Shown: positions 11,871-22,917, counted from the first letter of the stretch. The stretch is 64,000 bases of DNA from Paragorgia papillata (GCA_035771165.1 JAWNZC010000232.1:2532001-2596000), one strand, 5' to 3'. Notes: generated from the letters alone by a model not told the origin. Numbers and translations are program-made.

Positions 11871-12417
11871 ATCTGGTCGGTACGTCGTCTTTGAGGTGTA
11901 TTTCGTGGTAAACTGTTTCCGTTTGGCCTAGGTCTTTGTCGTCCTTGGCAAACACATACGAAATCTTGGTAAGGCGTTCACGTTCCTGTTTCTTTTGCGT
12001 TTCTGTTAAGGATGTCTCGTCCAGATCAAACGTACTATCGGGGCTTCCTTGCTCATCCTTGACATCACTTTTCATGGTCGGAGCCAAATTTTTCACTTCG
12101 TTGACAACTTGAGCCGAAGTTATGACAGCCTTCGGTTGTATGGTAATAGGAGTGTCACTGTTGTTGGTAACCTCTACAGGAATTCTCCACTTAGCTAAGC
12201 ATGAGGGCAGGGTAACGAGTCCAGGCGTCACAACCAGCCCGAGGTGAGTTGAGAGTTTTGTTTCAAAAAGCACATCAGTTGGTGTTGCAAAACTGGCATT
12301 TGCCAAACACATGATAGTTCTCGTCTGGTGTGAACCAAGTGTTATAGTACGTCTTGTCGTAGACTGTACTTTAGTTCCTGGCGGATCTTTTTTAAAACAC
12401 CTCTCTTGATGGCACAT
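11869..12417 (-). pseudogene. pol: gypsy protease-RT linker region
   Basis: A 182-residue frame bridging protease and RT. It ends with a segment like YHEIHLKDDVPTR, which in gypsy elements precedes the RT proper. No catalytic residues lie in it. It continues from the protease frame after an interruption at about 12420-12433. Confidence 0.75.
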
Positions 12418-12432
12418 AGATTTGTAGGCTCT

Positions 12433-12819
12433 TTACCATGCGGAAGATGTCCGTCGTTTTAGAAGAAATCTATTTCCTCCCTCTGAATCACAATATTGCT
12501 TGCATTGTCGGACTAAATTTGTACCAACTATCAATGGAACACGCTGGTTGTACTCGTTGTCTGGGCATGTCAAAGGAGGTATCGATACCGACATTTCAGC
12601 AGGAACCTGGATGTTTACGACCGTATAACCAAGAAAAGGAACATCGTGACCAGCTGCATCGACTATACGAACCAGGTCTTCAAACAGTTTGATAGTACTG
12701 TCGCGAAGATGCTTCTTGTAAAATGACTCAGCTACTGATGTTATCTGGCTTCCAGTGTCCAACAGCCCAATGCAGGCGTGACCATTAACAATAGACCTTT
12801 TCAAGGTTATTTCCGCCAT
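12433..12819 (-). pseudogene. gypsy aspartic protease (retropepsin)
   Basis: A 128-residue frame starting MAEITLKRSIVNGHACIG, with the catalytic LLDTGS at residues 19-24. It would release the gag and pol products as a homodimer. The second conserved glycine-rich segment (VPLIVGTNL) is also visible. It belongs to the decayed gypsy polyprotein. Its start abuts the fold-back insertion at 12829, so any natural gag-protease junction upstream has been lost. Confidence 0.85.
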
Positions 12820-12828
12820 GACTCAAGC

Positions 12829-13893
12829 GGTGCAAAACCAGTGGGGCGAGCGCGCGGCTATGCCTAAATATCCTTGTTAAAATCATGTTGAAACTCGTAG
12901 AGCAAAAAGTATATCCATTCGGTTTTTGTCAAATTCGTCTTTAATTGTCGTTTCGAGCAGTTTTCTGTGAGCCGGAATATTCGTTTCTTAATTCGAAACA
13001 ATTATCGCTGGCAATCAACCCGAAGAAACGCTATAATACGAAGATTTCCTCAGCTGAACAGTGTCTGTTATGGCGGCACGGCACGCGGCTGTTTGTGCTA
13101 GACAAAACACCTTGCTGTGCAGTGCGATACTGCAAGAACGACAGACGTTTTCTGGAATATTGGGTGAAGAGATATTATGTTGAAAATGTAGTTTTTAATA
13201 AGTGGCCAAAGTACCAGAATTTGCCAGAACCCTGGTGCAAACAAGTCGTTATATATATTTGTCTACTTTCACGTCTTCGGCTTTATGGTGTCAAATCGCC
13301 CATAATTAATTACCGAAATAAAATTGCTTCTTTCTTTAAAATTACACGTTAAATTAGATAAAAAAAAACCACAACAAATACGTGCGATTTCATCATTATA
13401 CTTTAGATTTAAACTCTTTTTGAAGAGTTTCAACTCTTATTCTTGCCTGTAAATGCAAGTTGCACGTATCCAAATTTGGCTACAAGAGGTAAACACGCGA
13501 TCAGTGCGGGAAGAGAATCTTACATTTTCTCTGATGCCGAGAAATAGGATATTTCATAGTTCAGATGATGAAGACGAACCTCTAGTTACCATACACTTGC
13601 AGTTTGAGTGATTTACAATAGAGTTGGAGGTAAAGTTACATTGCGTAGCTGGAATAACAGCGCAGCCACCGTTCAACTAAGGAAATCTTCGTATTATAGC
13701 CTTTCTTCAAGTTGATTGTCAGCGATAATGGTTTCAAATTAAGAAACGAATATTCCAGCGCCAAAAAAACTCCTTCAAACGACGATTAAAACGAATTTGA
13801 CAAAAACCGAAGCGATATACTTGTTGCTCTACGAGTTTCACCATGATTTTAACAAGGATAAATAGGCGTGGCCCAATGGTTTGTACCCGTTGC
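12829..13893. mobile_element. Fold-back element inserted in the gypsy relic
   Basis: About 245 bp at 12829-13075 is repeated in reverse complement at about 13645-13893, with mismatches and small gaps (shared stretches include TATCCTTGTTAAAATCATG and TATAATACGAAGATTTCCT). The ends recall CAGTGGGGCG/CATTGGGCC. The inverted match seems to extend past any clear target duplication, so the exact ends are uncertain. The 135-codon frame in the left arm and middle (12945-13352) has no family signature. Confidence 0.75.
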
Positions 13894-14986
13894 AATATGG
13901 CGAAAATAACCTTGAAAAAGCTTATTGTCTGCTTCATTAGGTTCACCAATAAGCTCCTTCAGCACTGACACCAACTGGTTGGCAGGGGCGGTGGGTTGTT
14001 CAAGACCTTTGGTTGCCCCATGGCAAAGGCATACGGTAGTTTCCCGACGATCTGTAATCTGATCTCGGGGTACTTCGACATCCAACTTGTATATGACCTA
14101 GTTGGCCACAGCGATAGCAGGTTATACGCACTTTCTCCTCACCTTTGTTTACTTTGGATTTGATTGGCAATCTTTGGTATTTCATGAGTTGTCTTACATC
14201 CCTGGCCAACGAGCACACTTCAGTCACCCACGCAGGCTCCACGTTGACTTGTGACTGCTTAGATTGCGGCTCCATATCGGATGTCGTAATTTTATTGGTC
14301 CGCGCAACTCGCTTGGGGGCCTGGATCCAGGAAATCTCTTGTCGCCATATCGCGCTGCTGTAATCAATCCAGCGAATGTATTACATTGATCCTTTTTATG
14401 TCTGACTTTGTCTTTGATCGGTTCACTAATCCCTTGTCAAAACAGCATGCGTAGTTGTCTTTCAACGGCGTCTTCGTCCGGGAGAAGTTCGGTTCCCCTA
14501 GTCGTTGCCATTCGAACGTGATTGTCCAGCCGTGAAGCAAAGGGCACGACTTTTTCATTTTCACGCTGTCGAAATCGGTTTGCTTCAGAAAGAATTTCGT
14601 CTCCGGTAGCGACCCCAACATCGCTATAGAATTGATCAAACTTCTCTATATAGAATCGTCTTTGGATCGGAATCGGGCCCCAAATCCACTAGTTTTGTTT
14701 TTACTTCGCCTTGTAGCGAGCGGCGTATCTGTTCGGCGATAGCTTCGATTGTGTACAATCCACCACGAATAGCAGAGCTCACCTCGAATCACCACACACG
14801 GTAAGGGACGCCTTTCGATTTGTCGACTTCTCCGAAACCAAAAAATTGCGAGACCATTGGGTGAAAAACCATATGGAATGACTGGGGGACAGAAGAACCA
14901 CTTGTCGTACTAGACTGATAATATTTCTCACCAGAATTACTGACAGTCGCCTTGACACGGTATTTTAAAAACGCTCCCAAACTCAT
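13894..14986 (-). pseudogene. gag: gypsy gag with CCHC zinc knuckle
   Basis: Several frames together give a gag protein. The N-terminal capsid-like part runs through 14986-14364. A C-terminal part at 14275-14000 carries CYRCGQLGHIQVGC, with C-x2-C-x4-H-x4-C at residues 53-66 of that frame, a nucleic-acid-binding knuckle. A last segment reaches about 13894. Frame changes near 14787 and 14360, plus the insertion at 13893, mark it as dead. Confidence 0.8.
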
Positions 14987-15159
14987 AAACTCTTCTTCGA
15001 ATGATTTAATGTCGTTTTTCTAACGATTTTTGTATTCGTCGACCAGTTTCGTTCGCTAAGTCCATCAGAGTTTTCTTCCAGTACCTTTCTTACGCGATTC
15101 TCTTCGATCATAATCTTTACTTCGACTGTAAGCTCCATAATTATTTACTTCGTTGTGAA

Positions 15160-15189
15160 TCCCCGAGTCCCCTATTGGGCTCCAGAATA
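15160..15189 (-). promoter_or_regulatory. Probable primer-binding region after the 5' LTR
   Basis: Directly downstream of the LTR end the minus strand reads TATTCTGGAGCCCAATAGGG. A TGGxxCCC-type run at this place is what a tRNA primer site looks like in gypsy elements. The matching tRNA was not determined. Confidence 0.5.
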
Positions 15190-15456
15190 TGTAGCAGCAA
15201 GCAATGTAAACACTCGCCACGTAAAATAGGTGAGAGTCCTCGAGGAATAAATTCACGATAACTTCTTTCTATTTATCGAATATCACACTAAATACTGGCG
15301 CTTCAGCTAACATGAGATAACACGAGTTTTGTCGCTGTCACGAAACGTTCTTCAACAAATCACATGCTTCCATGTCAAGTGACACTTCCGGTTCCAAGAC
15401 ACTCACACTTAATTAGTTAAGTAAATATAAACTTGACAGTTTACAGGTCCACTACA
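15190..15456 (-). repeat. gypsy 5' LTR, 267 bp
   Basis: On the minus strand the LTR begins TGTAGTGGACC and ends GCTTGCTGCTACA. The TGTAG...CTACA ends form the short inverted repeat expected of an LTR. The partner LTR is not in the window. Its upstream neighbour is the BEL/Pao relic, so the gypsy element appears to have inserted into the Pao copy. Confidence 0.75.
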
Positions 15457-15474
15457 CGTTTTCAGTAAGCAAGT

Positions 15475-15744
15475 TTAGCCAAATATTAATTTTGCGGTGA
15501 TCATCACTGGTGAAGACCATCCCAGGATATCGTAAACGCAGTTTATGGCTGCGGTCATCTTTCGTTTAGTGATTGACTCCTTGACCTTAAGGGAAGGTTC
15601 GAAAGAGATGGTCATGCTGTCTTCCGACTTATCCCATGGCAGTCCCAGAATCTTTGTTTCGTTTGATCTCGGGTCTCCCACAAGAGTCTTGGCGTAGGTC
15701 TGGTCGTCCTCCTTTGGGTTGCCGTTCGACTCTGCAGACTGCAC
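15475..15744 (-). pseudogene. pol: BEL/Pao RT-RNase H connection
   Basis: The frame holds the Pao-specific segment with KILGLPWDKSEDSM and the later NCVYDILGWSSPVMITAKL pattern, which follows the RT palm in this family. It is truncated by the gypsy insertion. Confidence 0.85.
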
Positions 15745-15756
15745 ATAGCTATGCCA

Positions 15757-16290
15757 CTAGTGCAGTTCGAATCCAGCTGCTGCCATGACAGTTGTAGCGT
15801 CTTCCTTCAATTGAACTACGTCTTTCTTCGACTCGCCACCACCCTGGATATCATCAACGTAAGTGTCATCTCTCAGTGCCTGGACAGTATCAGCGTACGC
15901 TTTTTCATATCTCTCAAAATGCTTTTCCAGTGTTGCTCCCAGGATGCATGGACTAGAAGTGGCTCCGAATATGACGCGCGTGAATCTGTACTCAGTTACA
16001 TTTCGTTCTCTCAAGTTGTTGCACCAGAAAATTCGTTGCGCATCACGATCACATTCTTGTACCATGATTTGAAGAAACGTCTTTTTCAGATCCCCAGTGA
16101 TACAAAACCGTCGGAACCGGTTGTGAAGAATAATGTAAAAAAGGAGTGGTTGTAAGGACGGACCTGTTTCCAATCAGTCATTCAACGATGGAGTGGTAGC
16201 GTCTGGCTTTGACGAACAGTCGTAGACAATGCGCATTTTCGTCGATTCTGCTTGCTATCTAATCACAGGTTGGTGAGGGACATAGTGAAT
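15757..16290 (-). pseudogene. pol: BEL/Pao reverse transcriptase palm
   Basis: The frame contains GDLKKTFLQIMVQ, a FGATSSPCILGATL segment and the catalytic TYVDDIQGG. An upstream in-frame stop near 16176 splits it from the SLND(C)LETGPSLQ segment typical of Pao RT. The product is therefore not intact. Confidence 0.88.
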
Positions 16291-16918
16291 TACATCCCCC
16301 GTGGGTTGTTCAGGAACCTGCTTATCACCCCCTTTTTTAATTGTTCTTGCATTATGTCGTCGTTATCCTGTAGTTTTCCAATACGTTCCAGTCTCCGGAT
16401 AACGCTATTGAGTAGGCAGTTCGACAACTTCCTGTTTTCTGGCAAAGGCATGTGATCAAGCTTCCATGGCAGCCTCGTCTCGTAGAATCCCTGGCTGTTT
16501 TGCACAAGCTGTTGCTTGAAGTCTTGGTGGGCAAACGTTGGCACATCCACACTGGATCGCTGACACCAAGCACGTCCAGATTGCAAAAGCGCTCAAACTC
16601 CTCCTGCCCGGTGTGTAGCAAGAAATTCCTCTCGGAATCCTCACCCATCTGAATACCACCATATAGCGTCCAGCCCAACATCGTAAATTCAGCACCAGGA
16701 TCTTTGTCAGGTTTGTTGCTCAATATTGGATGTTTACTGGATTTGATTCGTTGGAAGTCTGTGACTCCGAGCATAATGTGCCCAGGCATACTGTCCATTG
16801 TTGTTCCCTCTTCGCAGAACTGCAGTGGTTGAAGTCGAGGATATTTTTTCTTCAGATCACAGACGTTTGGATTTGGAAGACAAGTTAATACATCCTTTTC
16901 AGCGTTAATGCATTCCAA
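16290..16918 (-). pseudogene. pol: BEL/Pao protease C-terminus and RT N-terminus
   Basis: The first frame (16918-16500) contains GHIMLGVTDFQRIKS and PGAEFTMLGWTLYGG, hallmarks of the Pao protease-like domain; the catalytic aspartate region upstream is not present. A shift leads to a second frame (to 16290) with the RT N-terminal region (QLKKGVISRFLNNPRGM). Confidence 0.85.
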
Positions 16919-16991
16919 GTCGATCTTGAATACATCAACCGCTGTTCACTCCACCGTCACTTGGTAATGGTAACAGTTTACTTTTGTAACT

Positions 16992-17553
16992 TCACAGTTT
17001 GTTGAGCCCTCCTTTGATTTGTGATTCCACCGTCTGTACATTCTTCTTCAGTTTGCTTCTGCAGCCGCAGCTTTCGCATAAACCACTCTTCCTGGGCGCG
17101 CTACTGTCCATCCATTTCCTTTTGTTGCTGGAACCGAAATTTCGTTTGCTCCTGGTTGATTCTCCTCTGGTCCTGAAGCCCTCTTTGTAATTTCTCCTCC
17201 CGTTCCTCTCTCTGAAGCTCATCCAATCACCGCTTACAATGATCTCTTTATTTACGGAACACAGCGAGGCAATCCTTTTGCTTTTGTGACCATTCACGGA
17301 TGTGCTCTAGAATTTGATCATTGTCGATTAAATGCTGAAGGGTCTCGTGCTTTGATAGTTCAAGTCGCTTTATCGAGTTTCCAATTTTCTCGTAAGCTAA
17401 AGCTGCGTCATCTTGGCTGTTTGTAGTTGAAAGTTCCTCATTCTCTTCCAGCTTCAGTTTCTCGAGAGCTGGGCATTTTCCATGTTTTGTTTCAGTTGCC
17501 ATAGTTTTTACAAGAAAAAACCCCGATAACTCTTCGTAATAATTGTCGATCAC
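16992..17553 (-). pseudogene. gag: BEL/Pao gag N-terminal region
   Basis: From an ATG near 17502 (MATETKHGKCPALEKLKLEE...) a charged, helical protein runs to about 17250, then continues in another frame with a Lys/Arg/Ser-rich segment to about 16992. The position before the Pao protease makes it gag-like. No CCHC knuckle remains. Confidence 0.6.
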
Positions 17554-17597
17554 TCTTCGTTGAAATTGTCGGCCACTCTTAGAAATTGTCGGCCACT

Positions 17598-17980
17598 GTT
17601 ACCAAATAAATAGCAACAGTTTTGCTATGGCAACAATGACGTTTCAAAATGGCTGCCAATTACCTTTCAGACTAATTTAATTCGAAAAAAACTTTGGTGA
17701 CCCCAAAGTATGAGTAATCAATAGGCCGATTTAAAAAAAATTCTGTAGAAGGAATAATTTTTTCCCCGAAACAATCATGTTTTAAAAAATTTGGATATAC
17801 AGAATTTTTTTTAAATCGGCCTATTGATTACTCATACTTCTAAGGAAAAGTTCTAATAAAAAAACAAATGAGAGGTTACCAAAGTTTTTTTCGAATTAAA
17901 TTAGTATGAAGGGTAATTGGCAGCCATTTTGAAACGCCATTGCTGCCATAGCAACAACTGTTTTATTTAATTGGTAACAG
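17598..17980. mobile_element. Fold-back MITE, TIRs over 100 bp
   Basis: The ends CTGTTACCAA/TTGGTAACAG are followed by near-identical inverted arms with TCAAAATGGCTGCCAATTAC, TTTAATTCGAAAAAAACTTT and AATCAATAGGCCGATTTAAA in both. The arms cover most of the element; only about 60 bp in the middle are unique. It lies in the leader of the Pao relic. It has no coding capacity. Confidence 0.85.
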
Positions 17981-18179
17981 TTTTTGATTGTCAGAATGTT
18001 TAGCTATGGATAACATTTAGTTTTATTCTTTTTCCGAGTTGTTTATGCACGTGTATTGGACTCTCAAACTTGTATTTTCCATATTTCTAGGAACTGTATG
18101 GAGCCACCTTAAATGTGTATAATCTTTAACTTTTCTAAAATAAAGTCTTTCAAATTAAGATCGCGTGTTTATATTTTAT

Positions 18180-18415
18180 GTATCTTGCGTGATTGTAAAC
18201 AATTTTACCCACCATAAGTTGTGTAAAAAAGCACGTCTTCAGTGAAGAAAAACACACACATTGTGTAGAAAAACACGCACTGCGTGTAAGAAAACACAAT
18301 TAAAAAAACACGGTTTATAACGCGACACGCGTTATAGAGTGTAAATTTACACACCTAATTTACATCCGTGTAAAAAAAAAACCACAGCTTATAGTGTGTT
18401 TTGTCTAATTTCTAC
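18180..18415. repeat. Cluster of short GTGT...ACAC hairpins
   Basis: Many short inverted motifs follow one another: TTGTGTAGAAAAACACGCA, TGCGTGTAAGAAAACACAA, ACACGGTTTATAACGCGACA and GTGTAAATTTACACAC. No clear unit length. Possibly the subterminal region of a DNA transposon; unassigned. Confidence 0.5.
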
Positions 18416-18424
18416 ACACTTCTT

Positions 18425-19212
18425 TTTAGAGCCCAACAGTTACGTTCAGGGTGCTCAGCTAGCTGTTGTGGACAAATTTGTGTCTTTGGGAGGCACTCTT
18501 CACAGGAATGGTTCGCTAGATTCTGAAATATCCTACAGACTGGAGAGAGCAAGCGTAGCTTTTGATAAACTTGAGCACATGGTGTGGTCTCAGCATAACA
18601 TAACGTTGAACACCAAGCTGATTGTATATGACGCATGTGTCATTACTGCCCTGCTGTATTTCTCTGAAACATGGACCACATACCGTCATCATGTGAAGTG
18701 TTGGAACGTGTCCATCAGAACTGTCTGAGACGGATTATAGACATCAAATGGCAAACGTTCACACCTGATACTGAAATTCTTAAGAGAGCAGGCAGTTTGA
18801 GCATCGAGTCACGCATCACGAACAACCGAATGCGATGGACTGCATGGACACGTTGTTAGGTTAGAAGATTGTAGATTGACGAAAATGGTTTTCTACGGTG
18901 AACTGGCTGAAGGAAAACGCCCAGCTCATTCATATGACTAAGAAGCGCTACATGGACTGTGTGAAACACAACTTGAGGGATATGGGCATAGATGTAAGTA
19001 AGTGGGAATTGATTGCACTGAATAGGGACCTTGGGAGAAAACTATTTATGATGGCATTAATAAATTTGAACAAAAGCGGGTAGTAAAGGCCAAACGTGCT
19101 GCAAGGAAATTTGTTTGTGGCATAACAGATACGGAACTAACATGCTCTTTTTGTGGTCGTTTTTGTTTGTCAAAGGCGCTCTTGGGAAGGCATCTGAAAG
19201 TTGCCATTGCGT
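18425..19212 (+). pseudogene. LINE ORF2 C-terminal relic
   Basis: Three frames in sequence read as one protein C-terminus. The first has VDKFVSLGGTLHRNGSLDSE and a later TLNTKLIVYDACVITALLYF segment. The next has QNCLRRIIDIKWQ. The last has the KRYMDCVKHNLRDMGID stretch and then a zinc-finger-like CSFCGRFCLSKALLGRHLK. This order follows the RT domain in several non-LTR retrotransposons (post-RT thumb region and C-terminal finger). Frameshifts near 18700 and 18860-19050 make it a dead, 5'-truncated copy. Confidence 0.85.
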
Positions 19213-20570
19213 AGAATGCTAAGTCACTTCCGGGAACTTAATAATATTTAACGGCAATAAGAGCCACAAAGTTTGAATGGATTTGGTTGTCGTAAATGCC
19301 CAAAACGCCCGTAACCTACAAGGCTTGTCGTTTCTATAGGGCAAAGTTTCACAGAAACTTTGCAGTATTGTGATGAGCGGCGAAAATTCACACGATAGAT
19401 AGATAGACAGTGTAAACTTTCTGGGGGGTAAAGTTACCATGTTTAACGACACACATACTTGTCGTAGTTGAAAGACTAAAACCAGTGAAAATATGAAACA
19501 CCAGTATCAGTCTTTCATAGACGACAAATATTTATGTCGCTTAAAGCTCGTAAGACCTAAAGAGCGATAACAGACAGGTTTGTACCTTATCTATGGATAT
19601 TTCTTGAAAGACGTGTAAAATCCTGGTTCATTATTTTTAAAATATATCTTAATATATCGAGAATAAAAGAAGTTTCCCCCCGGAATATATTAGAATAGAA
19701 CTGCGCACGCGTGGTTTTGTTTGCGACCGGCGAATACAACAAAGGCGGAGAAACGCAAAGGAGCGATCAATTTTCTTCTCGAAACAACGACTTTCTAGGC
19801 TTAGCTGCATGGCTAATTAAATATGGTCAGGACGAAAGGATTTATTGTCTGCCTAGCGGAAGGTGCGAATAAATATTAAAAGCTTTATATTCAACTTTAA
19901 TATGGTCTGGCATGTTGACGATGTTGTGAAGTCGGTTTGTAGAGTGTTGTTGGTTCGTGTCTGTTATATTTTACACGTGTGGCGCTCGAGCAGTTTTGCA
20001 CGTCAGCTCAATAACAAATTATGTATACTGGAGACGGTAGACTGTCTTCGCATTTTCATTTGGCGTTCAAGAAACAACTGTAGGAGAACCCTGGCCATAT
20101 ATGTATCTGTACCTGCGTGAACTTAGCACGTGATTGGGCAAACGATTCGCAAAGCTACATAACGTGAAGCTAGCAACAAATCATCAGACGATCGTAATTT
20201 ATGTATTTTTACATCCACTTCGCAGATTTTAGTCAATTTTGATCTGGATCGACTGAGACGTCACACGATACGTGTTAGTATCGGAATTCTTGTGATGCGC
20301 CAAGCTTTTTACACAAAAATTTCGAGGAGTTCAAAACGAACTTGTTGTTATGTTAAAAACAGACAGGAAAACAATAGCGAAGGGCACAAAAAAAACATCA
20401 GTATTCATGTTTGTTGGAGTTTATAATATTTTCTTGCGTTCTTGATGAGAGAAAATGACTCTTTAAGAATCCCTCGAGATTCTATTTTGGGTTGTTTGTC
20501 TGAGTTTTGGCTTGTATTCAATTAACTTGGACTTTCCTTTAGAAAATGGGCTGGCAGCTCTGTCCATACA
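19213..20570. other. No recognised gene; small inverted repeat near 19460
   Basis: Around 19455-19545 an imperfect inverted repeat (TTGTCGTAGTTGAAAGACT against AGTCTTTCATAGACGACAA) suggests a small MITE. The rest shows nothing I can support. Confidence 0.5.
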
Positions 20571-20574
20571 CGTG

Positions 20575-20795
20575 GCAAAAATTGTTATTATCTTTGACTA
20601 GAAACTTTGCACTATCCTTCTGATTATCTCAAAAAATGTTATAAAATACGATCTGGAGATAATAATTACAAATTAAGTATTGGTGAGGTTGATGTATCAA
20701 TACGCAAACCTCAAACCCAGTGCATGAAAAAAAGTTTTCTATATAATGGTGGCTTGATTTGGAATTCTATGATATTGATCTTCACCAACTAATAA
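20575..20795 (+). pseudogene. LINE ORF2 extreme C-terminus
   Basis: The frame ...RKPQTQCMKKSFLYNGGLIW... resembles the ending of many invertebrate LINE ORF2 proteins (a KPRTNFLKNSFSY..GA.LWNSL-like pattern). It precedes, rather than follows, the endonuclease/RT relic next to it, so it must come from another copy. Confidence 0.6.
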
Positions 20796-21770
20796 CCACA
20801 CCGACAAGACCTATTTCTGGATCGCTTATTGACCATATCTACGTAGTTACTCATAAGGCAATGTTTTTCAATCTGGTACTTTACCTAGTACATTAAGTGA
20901 CCATTTGCCCATTTTCGTTACGTGGGTAACCTGGGGTATTTTCACCAGTACAGTCATAAGTTTATTTTCTATCGCTCGTTTAAAGATTTTTCCGCTGATC
21001 GTTTCGTAACTGATTTGAATAATACACCATGGAACACCATAGAAATGTTTACGGACATTAATGAAGCTCTTGGACATTAGTATGCTCTGTTTAATTATCT
21101 ACTTGGCTCTACTTGATCACGTACCCTTGAAGAAAAAGGCTTCACCATCCTGAATTGTTCACTAATGAGATTAGTCATACAATTAAGAAGCGCAACAATC
21201 TACACAAACTTGCTATTTTAAGTAATACTACTCTTAATTATAGATGCAAAGCGCACCTTCTACCGTAAGTCTATAAATGCTAATCTTGATAACCCAAAAC
21301 ATCTTTGGAAAATAATCCGTAACATTGCACCCTCGAAGTGTTGTAACATGCCTAACCACTTAATTATAAACGATAAAACCTTTACAGACCTTAAAGATAT
21401 TGATATTTGTTCAATGATCACTTTGCACTCATTAGGGACTGTTGATAATTCTATAGCAACTCTAACTGGGACTACCTTACTAATTTTGTTTCTTCCACGT
21501 TTACTATTCCTCCAGTTTCAGAAGATTTTGTACTCAATCTGCTAAACCATTTGTCTGTAACTAAAGCTGCTGGGTTAGACGATGTTAGTGGATATTTTCT
21601 TAAAATAGGCGCACCATCTATCTCGCTCATCCTAACGAAGATTTATAATCTTGGCATTACCTCAGCCATTTTTCCTAACTTATGGAAAATTGCTAAAGAT
21701 TCTCCCCTATTTTAAGCTGGCTCGCTTTCTGACCGCTCTAACTTTCGTCCTATCTCTGTTTTAGCAATAA
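20796..21770 (+). pseudogene. LINE relic: endonuclease end and reverse transcriptase N-terminus
   Basis: Shifted frames give, in order: an endonuclease C-terminal pattern (SLIDHIYVVTH, then SDHLPIF with a one-base shift); a linker; the segment HLWKIIRNIAPSK and an RT-fingers segment (TKAAGLDDVSGYFLKIGAP); and the RT motif ending DRSNFRPISVL. The copy stops near 21770. Several stops and shifts make it non-functional. The pattern fits CR1/jockey-type LINEs. Confidence 0.8.
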
Positions 21771-21997
21771 TTTCAAACAACTTCAGGCGCAAACTGAATT
21801 AATAATTAGAAATAAAATAATAAACGGCACAAGCAAAATATCGTTTATTACCACATTTTTGAATTATAAATTCAACACGAAACTATTGGGTATTAATATA
21901 CACAATTATCTAATCTACCATGCACCAATATCACCAAGTCCCTCACGAATTCTACTGTAATAGACGATTGAGAATCTGTTTCATAAACTCGTGTATC

Positions 21998-22233
21998 GTG
22001 TTTTACCAGGGGTTACAAAAACTCGAGAACAACAAAATCAGTCGGCCTATCACCACGTAATTTTCAATGTTCTCTAGTCTTTGTAAAACATTTGAAAACA
22101 ATAAAAATCACCCGGCATGCAGCCTCGTGATTATTCTCTCATGTTTTAGAAATACTCGAGAACAATGAAATACTTGGTTAACGGCCTCGTGATTTTCATC
22201 ATCCACTCGTGTTGGTAACCCCTGGTAAAACAC
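21998..22233. mobile_element. 236-bp MITE with perfect 19-bp inverted ends
   Basis: GTGTTTTACCAGGGGTTAC (21998-22016) is exactly reverse-complemented at 22215-22233. The inside is non-coding and holds two similar CTCGAGAACAA(C/T)AAAAT segments. No clear target duplication could be fixed. Confidence 0.75.
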
Positions 22234-22523
22234 TCCCACTTCTTTATGAAATATTTCTGGAAATTTACATTGAGAATTAATGTGAAAGTCACATTGACGA
22301 ATGAGAAACTTATATATTCGGACGAATGTAGTCAGCATTCTATGGCATCCGTGCAGGCTATAGCCTATTGGCCATGATGCGTTTCCTATACCACATAGCA
22401 TACTTACAAACTAGGATAAAAACAACATCGTTTTCGCCAGTTACAGTTTTACAAACAGTACAACAGTAATGTTCTTATTCCAAAACGAAAGGTAACAATG
22501 TACAAATTAACATTATAGCTTAC

Positions 22524-22847
22524 TTGATTCTTTACCACATTGAACACCGGCATCTTCGTGCTGCATACAATTGTGTCTCCCCCATCCTCCATGAGCACAG
22601 CTGGCTAAGGACCGTTCACTTCCTTCACATTTAACGTTATCTAGCCATATTGTTCCATTACCATCCGGAACATCACGACCTCGAAGAGCTGCTCTAGCCC
22701 CTGAAAAGCCAAGTTGTCGACAAACCACGTAAGCATCGATTAAGTCCCAGTTGTTATCACAAATCGTTCCCCATTTTTCGTGATAAAATATTTCGACACG
22801 TCCAATACCCGATCTGTTAAATGGTCCTTTTAATCGGATGAAAGTAC
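22524..22847 (-). CDS. SRCR-domain exon (3'-most of three)
   Basis: A 324-bp exon (108 codons) on the minus strand, bounded by a CATAG|GTACTTT acceptor and a donor CAA|GTAAGC. It encodes one scavenger receptor cysteine-rich domain: RVEIFYHEKWGTICDNNWD, VVCRQLGF, IWLDNVKCEGSE, then the GWGRHNC segment and a final C near the 3' end. Both borders cut codons after the first base (phase 1-1), so the exon can be skipped or duplicated without a frame change. SRCR domains form extracellular disulfide-bonded modules of receptors and secreted proteins. The partner exons at 27.1 and 53.5 kb have the same length and phase. Confidence 0.9.
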
Positions 22848-22917
22848 CTATGAAAAATATTAATAAAATTGAAATGTTTCAATTATAGATTCAATTACTC
22901 GAAACACTATTGATCGG

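Larger units (their letters stand above)
10691..15456 (-). mobile_element. Ty3/gypsy LTR retrotransposon, decayed, 3' end missing
   Basis: Read from 15456 downward the order is 5' LTR (15456-15190), leader, gag with a CCHC knuckle, aspartic protease, reverse transcriptase and RNase H, ending near 10695. Integrase and the 3' LTR are absent; SINE copies abut the truncation. The coding frame is broken by stops and shifts and by a fold-back element between gag and protease. The domain order protease-RT-RNase H and the motifs place it in Ty3/gypsy (Metaviridae-like). Confidence 0.9.
15470..17597 (-). mobile_element. BEL/Pao LTR retrotransposon relic no. 1
   Basis: From 17597 downward: leader with a repeated GTGGCCGACAATTTC unit, a gag N-terminal part, a protease C-terminal part and reverse transcriptase, cut at about 15470 by the gypsy 5' LTR. 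The main part of gag and the protease active site are missing, which indicates internal deletion. RNase H and integrase are not found on the far side of the gypsy element. Confidence 0.85.

Noticed and set aside
12945..13352. 135-codon plus-strand frame as a gene
   Set aside because: It lies in the arm and centre of a fold-back element and shows no family pattern.
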